A stretch of DNA of 32,637 nucleotides from Planctomycetota bacterium (lineage in GTDB: Bacteria; Planctomycetota; UBA1135; GCA-002686595), in contig NYXZ01000013.1 in NCBI GenBank assembly GCA_002686595.1, forward strand, positions 3,546-36,182. The letters are read 5' to 3'. The translations under genes were made by a program, and so were the position numbers. The stretch's first letter is position 1; each line of letters begins with the position of its first letter. The notes beneath the pieces were generated by a model. It was not told the DNA's origin and did no database searches. It saw only the letters and a program-made list of their open reading frames with translations. This document shows, piece by piece, positions 18,016-24,570 of the stretch.

Positions 18016-18710
18016 GACTTGATTGTCTCCGTCACGGTTTCCATGACGCCCTTGTCCAGGTGCAACACGCGGCCGGCGTGTTCCGCCGCGCGACCGTCGT
18101 GGGTCACCACCAAGATCGTCTTCTCCAACTCCCGGTTCAGCCGTTCCATGAGTTCCATCACGCTCTCGGCGCTGGCCCGGTCCAAGTCGCCGGTGGGCTC
18201 ATCAGCCAGGAGAACCGCCGGATCGCTGACGATCGCCCGGGCAATAGCCACGCGTTGTTCCTGGCCACCTGAAAGCTGGGCCGGGCGATGACTCGCCCGA
18301 TCCGCCAGGCCCACAAGTTCCAGGGCGTACTCCGCATGTTCGCGACGCTGTTTGCGTGAGAGGGGCGCCAGAACGAGGGGCAATTCCACATTCTCCAGGG
18401 CCGAGAGCACCGGGATCAGGTTGAAGCCCTGGAATACGAAGCCGACGCTGCGCGAACGCCAACGCGCCAGGGCGGACTCCGTGAGCCCGGATAACTCCTG
18501 GCCCGCCACCGCAATGCGCCCGGCATCGATGCGGTCGAGGCCACCCACAAGGTTAAGCAGAGTTGATTTGCCCGAGCCGGAAGGCCCCATGAGGGCCAAG
18601 AACTCGCCCGAGGCGACCTCGAGATCCAAGCCAGCGAGGACGCGCAGGCTTTCGCCTCCGCGGTGGTAGGTCTTGCTCACACCTTCGAGTCGTACAGCTG
18701 CTTCGGTCAT
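18012..18710 (-). CDS. LolD/MacB-type ABC exporter ATPase
   Basis: A 232-residue ATPase with Walker A GPSGSGKST (42-50), Q-loop in FVFQGFNLIP, signature LSGGQEQR (146-153), Walker B VLLADEP (166-172), D-loop GDLD and switch H204. This is the MacB/LolD (MJ0796) class that powers FtsX-type permeases by a mechanotransmission mechanism instead of moving cargo through the membrane. It follows the adaptor gene by 56 bases and overlaps the first permease gene, so adaptor, ATPase and two permeases form one operon. It was not named lolD because the system has an adaptor, which Lol systems lack. Confidence 0.92.
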   Translation of the reverse strand: MTEAAVRLEGVSKTYHRGGESLRVLAGLDLEVASGEFLALMGPSGSGKSTLLNLVGGLDRIDAGRIAVAGQELSGLTESALARWRSRSVGFVFQGFNLIPVLSALENVELPLVLAPLSRKQRREHAEYALELVGLADRASHRPAQLSGGQEQRVAIARAIVSDPAVLLADEPTGDLDRASAESVMELMERLNRELEKTILVVTHDGRAAEHAGRVLHLDKGVMETVTETIKS

Positions 18711-18766
18711 TTGATCACGCCTGGTTACGAATAATGGGTTTTTGGTTTCTGATCACGGCACCCGAT

Positions 18767-20092
18767 CTACTGCGCCTGGATGACACGTTCTCCGTCCGCC
18801 AAGCCCGCCGCCGGGGCCAGGACAACCGTTTCACCTTCTTCTAATCCTGCTTCAATCGCTGCCCGCCCGCCGCTCTCGCGCGCCACGACCACCCTGCGCC
18901 AGCGCACCCTGTCGCCCTCCAAGGAAAACACTCCGCGCTGGCCAGCGCGGCGTGTCAACGCCTCCGCGGGCACCAGCACCAAACCCTGGCCAGGGGAAGT
19001 TTCCGTGGGCTGGTCTGCGGTGTTGAAGACCACGCGCACGCCCATGTCCGGACGCAGGCGTTCATCCAACTGATCGAAAAGGACACGCCCCTCCACCGTG
19101 CCCTTGATGCGATCCGCCGTGGGCCAAATACGGCTGACGCTCCCCTTGTAGGGCTGCCCCGGCCAGGCGTCCAGATAGATGGTGGCCGACGCCCCCTGGG
19201 TCACGCGTTCCAGACTCGTCTCCGGCACATCCGCCTGCACTTCCAGCGACGCGAAATCCACCATGGTTACAACAGACCCACGAGCGTTGCTGCCGCCGGT
19301 GGAGTTGGGCGATACCACTTCCCCGACCTCCGCATCCTTCAGCACCACAACGCCGGTGAAGGGTGCCCGCAGGTATGTTTTTTCCAAGGTGGCGAGGGCC
19401 AGATCACGCGTGGCCCGGGCCGCCTCCACCTGGGCCAGGGCCTGGTCATGGGCTGCCGCGGCAGCCTCGGCCTCGGCTTCGATGACAGCCAGGCGGGATT
19501 GGGCAGCCCGCGCCTCGTCCCGCGCCGAATCCAAGGCGCTCTGGTTTTCGAAACCGCTCTCCACCAACTCCCCCACGCGCTCCAGGTCGGCCCGCGTCCG
19601 CTGCACATGGCTGGCGGCCTCGGCCACCGCCGCCTGGGATGCGCCCTGGCTTATCTCGGCCCGGCGCGCCGCCAGGTGCGAGGCGGATAGATCCGCCTCG
19701 GCCCGCCGCGAGGCCGCTTCATGTTCGCGCCAGTAAAGACGGGCCACCACATCCCCGGCGGACACCAGGGAACCTTCTTCCACATTGAGTTCGACAATGC
19801 GCCCGGGGGCGTCGGCGGAGAGCGCCGCCCGCGTGCGCGCCACGATGTAACCGTTGGCGGCGGCACCGGAGAGGGCGCCAGCGGCGGCGGGGTCGCGACG
19901 CACGGCCTTGGCAACTTCCACCGTCGGCAGGCGCAGTTGATCGGCAATGTCCAAGAGACGCGGGCCAAAGAGCCACAAACCGATCCCCAAAAAGGGCAGG
20001 CCCAATATCAAGCCCCAGGGCCTGGGACGGCGCGCGTTGTCGACCACCGGGGCGGGAGCCCCGCGTTTGATGCGCAACTTGTCGAGATCCAT
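18767..20092 (-). CDS. HlyD/MacA-type periplasmic adaptor (membrane fusion protein)
   Basis: A 441-residue protein anchored by one helix (residues 25-46). Then follow the first half of a lipoyl domain (APGRIVELNVEEGSLVSAGDVV, 93-114), a long helical hairpin rich in Ala, Arg and Glu (about 118-235), the second lipoyl half (LRAPFTGVVVLKDAEVGEVV), a beta-barrel and a membrane-proximal domain. It bridges the inner-membrane ABC exporter to an outer-membrane channel. No TolC-like gene is in the window, so the channel is encoded elsewhere or the system works without one. It starts 22 bases after the exonuclease stop and may share its promoter. Confidence 0.88.
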   Translation of the reverse strand: MDLDKLRIKRGAPAPVVDNARRPRPWGLILGLPFLGIGLWLFGPRLLDIADQLRLPTVEVAKAVRRDPAAAGALSGAAANGYIVARTRAALSADAPGRIVELNVEEGSLVSAGDVVARLYWREHEAASRRAEADLSASHLAARRAEISQGASQAAVAEAASHVQRTRADLERVGELVESGFENQSALDSARDEARAAQSRLAVIEAEAEAAAAAHDQALAQVEAARATRDLALATLEKTYLRAPFTGVVVLKDAEVGEVVSPNSTGGSNARGSVVTMVDFASLEVQADVPETSLERVTQGASATIYLDAWPGQPYKGSVSRIWPTADRIKGTVEGRVLFDQLDERLRPDMGVRVVFNTADQPTETSPGQGLVLVPAEALTRRAGQRGVFSLEGDRVRWRRVVVARESGGRAAIEAGLEEGETVVLAPAAGLADGERVIQAQ

Positions 20093-20114
20093 GGAGCGCC
20101 TGGGCCTAGGAGTC

Positions 20115-20843
20115 CTAGCGACCGCCCTTGAAGAGCGGGATCATGGTGTGCTCAAGCTTGCGGTAGAGTTCAGCCGTGGCGCGCACATCCCGCAGGCAGT
20201 ACTCGCCGATGTCATCGATGCGGCCCTCGCGATAGGCGCGCCCCACCTGGCTGCCATCGATGGAACCCTTGGGACTCTCCACATCGAAGCGGCGGCACCA
20301 GTAGTCGAGGGAGTAGTTGCTGCGGCTCGCCCCGTGAAAGGAGAAGATCTCCATCAGATCACAGTGTTCGGAGATGTCGAAGCGATAGGGCAGGAGGTTG
20401 CGCGAAGGCACCACACCGAGTTGGGCGGAACGAATGGTCATGATCGGACCGTCGTAACCGCGCCCGTTGTAACTCACCAAGCGCGAGCGCCTGCTGCCTG
20501 CGGAGATCTCCCAGAACTTCTCCAGGATCTCGCGCTCACTGCCGCGGTAGATCTTGGAACCAGGGACCGCACCCCAGTCATGGGTTTCGCCGTCGCCCTC
20601 GCCTTCGAGCAGCATCAGGCCCCGGTCTTCCTCCACCAACCACAGACCGATGGCGATGATCTTGCCGAGGCCGGGGAAGAGCGCCATGCGCTCCGGCAGA
20701 GCCTCGCGCGCTGCCTCGTCGCGCTCGCGGTTCAGCAGATAGCCGCGGGTGATCTCATCAACTTCCTCCCAGGGAGAGCCGGCCACCTCGATGTCGAAGG
20801 TGATCGTACTCACGGGAGACGGGGGCCGGGGGGCGAGTAGCAC
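20115..20843 (-). CDS. predicted 3'-5' exonuclease, PolB-like DEDDy family
   Basis: A 242-residue protein with the three exonuclease motifs: FDIE (16-19, D17 and E19), NGRGYD (126-131, D131) and YCLRD (Y215, D219). The tyrosine in motif III places it in the DEDDy group. It lacks polymerase domains, like the stand-alone PolB-type exonucleases of many bacteria. It should remove nucleotides from 3' ends of DNA with two metal ions. The start is GTG at 20843 or GTG at 20813; the second begins right before the first strand and is perhaps more natural. It is encoded just upstream of the exporter operon without an obvious functional link. Confidence 0.85.
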   Translation of the reverse strand: MLLAPRPPSPVSTITFDIEVAGSPWEEVDEITRGYLLNRERDEAAREALPERMALFPGLGKIIAIGLWLVEEDRGLMLLEGEGDGETHDWGAVPGSKIYRGSEREILEKFWEISAGSRRSRLVSYNGRGYDGPIMTIRSAQLGVVPSRNLLPYRFDISEHCDLMEIFSFHGASRSNYSLDYWCRRFDVESPKGSIDGSQVGRAYREGRIDDIGEYCLRDVRATAELYRKLEHTMIPLFKGGR

Positions 20844-20919
20844 ATGGCGCGCAGTCTACCCGCTTCCGGCCTGGCTTCCCACGCAAGGCCAGGAAGCAGC
20901 CCCCGGGAAGTAACCGATA

Positions 20920-20942
20920 AGCGCCTCGCCAGAGGCGGCGCT
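20920..20942 (-). terminator. hairpin downstream of the metalloprotease gene
   Basis: AGCGCC/GGCGCT pair around an inner GCC/GGC with a two-base bulge, directly after the protease stop (20954 on the minus strand). On the minus strand it is followed by TATCGGTTACTT, only weakly U-rich. It is a candidate terminator between the protease and exonuclease genes. Confidence 0.4.
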
Positions 20943-20953
20943 GGCGTTGGCTC

Positions 20954-23233
20954 CTAGGCTGCTTCTCGACCCGGTAGGGTGCTCCCGCCGCGGCGGGCCG
21001 CGAAGAGAAGGGCTGCCACAATCCAGGCCAGGCCCGAGAGGGCCGCCTGGCCGCCGCCCGGGCCGCTGTCGGGAATCACGGCGCCGCAGCCACCGCCGCC
21101 TCCACCGCCGCCCGTCGAGCCTTGGAACAAAAAGCCGCCGGCCATTACCGCGGCCTGGCCCGTGATGGCGTCAACAACCGCAACAGCCGCGAGGCCTGCT
21201 CCGTGGCTCGGGGTGGTGACCTCCAGGGTGCGTTCATCGATGACCGTGATGGAGGCCGCCGGCGTGCCCCCGGAGCCGGTGGTGGGGTCCACGCCGAAGA
21301 AGACCTGGGCATCCGCTGGCAAATCGAAGCCGAGCAACTCAATCACATCTCCGCCCTGGGACGAACCCTGGGCCGGAGTCACCTGGGCCAGCTGCGGATC
21401 GGGTTGGGCTGCGTAGACAAAAGCATTGGTGGCCACGGCCCCACCGGGGTTTTCAACTTCCAAGAGATAGGGCCCGCCCGGGGCTCCACCGTTGGTGGTG
21501 AAGACAAGGGTGGCTTCATCCACGACTGAGACGCTGCCCTGAAGCTGGCCGTCGATGCGCACCACGGCTCCGCTGGCGAAGTTGCTGCCCCGCAGGGTCA
21601 CCGCCGTGCCCCCGGTGGACTCGCCGCCAGAGGGGAAGACGCTGGTAACCGCCGGCAGCGCGGCGGAGGTGAAAATGTTGACCGCCCGCCCCTCCACACC
21701 GCTGGCATCGATCACGACCACATCCCAGGTGCCGGCGGCGGTGGCCGCGGTGGTCAACATGATCGTGCTATCGTCCAGCACCGTGCAGCCGCCAGCGCCC
21801 ATGGGAGCGCCGTCCACATAGAGTTGATCGCCGATAACGACGCGAGCTCCGGCGCGAAAGCCGCTGCCGTTGATCGAAAGAACCGTGCCGCCGCCGCTGT
21901 CGCCGCTGGTGGGGCTGATGCCCGAGACGCCTGGATCCGGCGGTGTGATTTCTAGGCCCGCCACCAAGGTGGAGCGTCCCCCGCCGGGTTTGGTCACGGT
22001 CAGGTCCACATGGCCGGGGGCTGAACCGCTGGGCGCGGATATCTCGAAGGTCACGCGAGAGGTCATCCAGCTGGTGACGGAGACACCCAAAGTCGGGTCG
22101 CTGGCGGTCAAGGTGGCGTCGGAACTGAGGCCGCTGCCGCGCACCATGAGAGATGTGGTGGCGCCGGCGATGACGCGCAGGGGATAGCGGTCGGAAGTGC
22201 GCCCGAGGGAGAGCATCACATCCCCGTTGACCGCCAGTGTGCCGAGATTCAGGGCCTGGCCGCTGGAAATGGTATGGCTGCCGAACTCCGTGGTGGCGAA
22301 GTCCGTCGCCACCGTATGGCCACTACCAAGGTTGGCAACGGTGACCGGGTTGTCGAGGGGCGTGGCGTAGATGTTGTAAGTGCCCGCATCCAAGCCGCTG
22401 ATGCGGAAGGCTCCCGCGCCATTCGCCAGGTCCGCTCCCGCGGTGCGTCCGGCGCTGTCCACGGCCACCACATGGGCGCCGGCCACGGAAGCGCCGCCGC
22501 TGTGCTCGATGCTGCCGCTCAGGCTGGCAAAGGTCCCCGATGGATAGGCATCGCGCAATCCGTGACCATCGTCTTGCGCCAGACTGCGGTGCAGGATGAC
22601 GGTGGGATCGACATAGGGGTACATGGTGGCACCGGCCCAACCGGTGTGATCCAAGCCCAGCAAGTGGCCGAGTTCATGGGCGCCCACATCCTCCACATCA
22701 AAGGCCCCAGCCTGCCCAGATGTTGTGAAGCTGAAGCCCTGGCCATTGAACAGGATGTCCGCGTCGGCGATGGTCCCGCTGGAATAGAACCAGACCGGCG
22801 TGATGGCCACGGTGCCTGACCCCTGGGGGAAGTAGTCGGAGTCGTTCGACTCGTCGAAGAGAATCAGGTGAATGTCATCGCTGGCCCAGTCCGTGCGCGC
22901 CATTTGAGACGAGTTGGTATTCTCGTTCAGGTTGGCCGCCGACCCGCTGACCTCGTTCCAGGAGCGGATCGCCGAGCGCAGGGCTGGCAGGTGCTCGCCA
23001 GCGGTCAGATTGTCCGAGCCGGTGGATTGGATGACAACGCTGATGTTGCCCGGACTAGACCAGCGCAAGGGGTTGCCGTTTGTGGGATGGATAAGGCGCA
23101 CATGAGCCAGGACGGCGGCGGCGGAGGCCAACAGGACTGCTCCGCCGGCCAATAAGCGACGGCCCCCCAGGCCAAGGGTCCGAGGCTGGCGCCCCCGCCA
23201 GCGGGCCGGGCCCGCCTTACCGGCGGACTTCAC
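20954..23233 (-). CDS. secreted matrixin-like zinc metalloprotease with TIG-like repeats and a C-terminal sorting-type tail
   Basis: A 759-residue exported protein. A basic N-terminus and hydrophobic helix (27-43) form the signal peptide. Residues 45-232 are a metzincin catalytic domain with the zinc motif HELGHLLGLDH (186-196) and a Met-turn at M204. Residues 235-300 look like a carboxypeptidase-regulatory beta-sandwich. Then come about four IPT/TIG-like modules (roughly 345-430, 435-525, 528-608, 612-705), with repeated G-G-T-x-V-x-(L/I)-x-G-(S/T) patterns. The tail has a Gly8 run, C716, a hydrophobic helix (730-746) and RR, resembling MYXO-CTERM/GlyGly-CTERM sorting signals. It overlaps the upstream gene by 4 bases. 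Confidence 0.87.
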   Translation of the reverse strand: MKSAGKAGPARWRGRQPRTLGLGGRRLLAGGAVLLASAAAVLAHVRLIHPTNGNPLRWSSPGNISVVIQSTGSDNLTAGEHLPALRSAIRSWNEVSGSAANLNENTNSSQMARTDWASDDIHLILFDESNDSDYFPQGSGTVAITPVWFYSSGTIADADILFNGQGFSFTTSGQAGAFDVEDVGAHELGHLLGLDHTGWAGATMYPYVDPTVILHRSLAQDDGHGLRDAYPSGTFASLSGSIEHSGGASVAGAHVVAVDSAGRTAGADLANGAGAFRISGLDAGTYNIYATPLDNPVTVANLGSGHTVATDFATTEFGSHTISSGQALNLGTLAVNGDVMLSLGRTSDRYPLRVIAGATTSLMVRGSGLSSDATLTASDPTLGVSVTSWMTSRVTFEISAPSGSAPGHVDLTVTKPGGGRSTLVAGLEITPPDPGVSGISPTSGDSGGGTVLSINGSGFRAGARVVIGDQLYVDGAPMGAGGCTVLDDSTIMLTTAATAAGTWDVVVIDASGVEGRAVNIFTSAALPAVTSVFPSGGESTGGTAVTLRGSNFASGAVVRIDGQLQGSVSVVDEATLVFTTNGGAPGGPYLLEVENPGGAVATNAFVYAAQPDPQLAQVTPAQGSSQGGDVIELLGFDLPADAQVFFGVDPTTGSGGTPAASITVIDERTLEVTTPSHGAGLAAVAVVDAITGQAAVMAGGFLFQGSTGGGGGGGGCGAVIPDSGPGGGQAALSGLAWIVAALLFAARRGGSTLPGREAA

Positions 23234-23841
23234 CGCCCTCTCCCCAATGCCGCCACGCGCTTGCGGTTGGCGGCGGCCTCGATGCGCCCCATGGTCTCGG
23301 CGTAGTCCAGGATGGACCGGGAGTCTGCTGACTGAACACGCCCGCTGCTCTGATCGACGAGCTGCAAGCTCCCCTGTTCGCGCACCAAAGTACGCGTGCC
23401 GTCCAGGCCGTGGTGCAGGGTGAAGCGTCCCTGGGCCAGGCCCACGGGCACCCGGAGCTCGCCCCGGCCGGCCTCGGTGAGCATCAGGACCAGTTCCTCG
23501 CCCGCTGCCAGGCGCGGCATGCCCGCCAGCATCAGGCCGCTCCCGTCCGGTAGCACCCCCCCGGGCAGGCGCAGGACACGGGTCCCTTCGTGCTGGCCCC
23601 AGAGGGTGCGGTCGACGGTCATGAGGTAGTCCGTCTCCAGGCGGCCGCTCGCCCCCATGACCGGCGTGGCGGAGAGCACGCGGCCCTCCAGAACGAGGTC
23701 TGAACGCTCCACGAGTTCCTCGATGTCGAGGCGCAGGGCGGTGCCGGCCCGCGGGCCCGACGCCGGGCCGAGCAGGCCCATGAAGAGCACGGTGGCAGCG
23801 GCCGCGGCCAGGGCGATGGTGAAGGTGCGGAGGAGGCTCAC
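23230..23841 (-). CDS. exported protein of unknown function, partner of the metalloprotease
   Basis: A 203-residue protein from GTG 23841; the frame is open to 23934 but residues before this GTG do not look like a signal peptide. The product starts with a signal peptide (SLLRTFTIALAAAAATVLFMG). The mature part begins DIEELVERSDLVLEGRV, then a strand-rich region with VDRTLWGQHEG, LRLPGGVLPDG and AGEELVLML. This resembles small beta-rich exported domains often encoded next to matrixin-like proteases; no catalytic residues stand out. The ATGA overlap with the protease implies coupled translation. It could be a chaperone, inhibitor or shared surface protein; this is inference. Confidence 0.65.
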   Translation of the reverse strand: MSLLRTFTIALAAAAATVLFMGLLGPASGPRAGTALRLDIEELVERSDLVLEGRVLSATPVMGASGRLETDYLMTVDRTLWGQHEGTRVLRLPGGVLPDGSGLMLAGMPRLAAGEELVLMLTEAGRGELRVPVGLAQGRFTLHHGLDGTRTLVREQGSLQLVDQSSGRVQSADSRSILDYAETMGRIEAAANRKRVAALGRGR

Positions 23842-23906
23842 GGTGGGCTGGTGCGGCGGCGGGAAGAAGCCGCTCGGGATGGGGGTCCAGGCATGACTAG
23901 ACCTAG

Positions 23907-23918
23907 TAATGCGCATTA
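23907..23918. promoter_or_regulatory. perfect 12-bp palindrome TAATGCGCATTA (candidate operator)
   Basis: It lies 65 bases upstream of the likely GTG start of the protease operon, in the spacer 23842-24165. The half-site CGCATTA recurs at 24078-24084 with an inverted ATGCG at 24068-24072, nearer the divergent small gene. The rest of this 324-base spacer is locally A/T-rich and shows no further gene that I can support. Confidence 0.4.
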
Positions 23919-24165
23919 ATGACCTCCGCCTCATCGGCGGCTGGAAGGCCCGTTCTTGAGCTCAGCGGCGGGATGTCGCTATTTCTATTTGAGCTTCCTT
24001 GGCCTCCCCGAGGGCCCGCCAAAGGGCCTGCCCGGCCGCGCTTTGGCCATGGACGGGTCAAAAAACGATGCGCCTATCGCATTACCGCCACAAAACCCCC
24101 TTATTAGGCCCTAGAACCCGCCTGTGGCCCGATTCCGGGCTAGTATTCAGGCGAGTACCAAACCC

Positions 24166-24471
24166 ATGAACCCCTCTCGATTACTTCGGAATATGTGCCT
24201 GCGCCACGGTGTGCCCCCGGCGGAGGTGCGCTCCCTGATCCCTGTTATCCAAAAGGCCCTGGATGCCCCGGCCTGGGTGCGGGACCGGATTCTGACCATC
24301 GTCGAGAGCAACCTGGCCGAACGCTCCTCCGGCCAGGCGGACGAGGAGGCCCTGGCTATGGACCTGGACCGTGAACTGCTCTACGCCGTGGCCGCCATGC
24401 TCCACGGTTGGGAGCCAGGCGACGGACTCGAAGACATCTACGGCGATCTGGAGGACCCTCCGGCGGCCTAG
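24166..24471 (+). CDS. small helical protein, unknown
   Basis: A 101-residue protein from ATG 24166; GTG 24124 would add 14 residues. It is almost fully helical, with two cores (LLRNMCLRHGVPPAEVRSLIP and WVRDRILTIVESNLAER) and an acidic end (DGLEDIYGDLEDPP). No signal peptide, membrane helix or known motif is seen. Codon composition matches its neighbours, which supports a real gene. It stands alone between the protease operon and the convergent PDZ gene. Confidence 0.6.
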   Translation: MNPSRLLRNMCLRHGVPPAEVRSLIPVIQKALDAPAWVRDRILTIVESNLAERSSGQADEEALAMDLDRELLYAVAAMLHGWEPGDGLEDIYGDLEDPPAA

Positions 24472-24477
24472 CGGGAG

Positions 24478-24494
24478 CTGCCCGCCCTGGGCAG
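24478..24494. terminator. hairpin after the small gene
   Basis: CTGCCC and GGGCAG pair in a 6-bp stem with a 5-base loop, starting 7 bases after the stop codon. There is no U-tract, so this is a weak terminator candidate between convergent genes. Confidence 0.3.
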
Positions 24495-24570
24495 GCCCCC
24501 ATCATCCGCCGGCGGCCCGAGCTGCCGGCGGCTCAACCACCGCGCCCGGCCGACGCGGTTTCAATCTCGG

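Noticed and set aside
19947-20840. Plus-strand open frame opposite the exonuclease gene
   Set aside because: The exonuclease on the other strand has all three catalytic motifs; this frame is a shadow.
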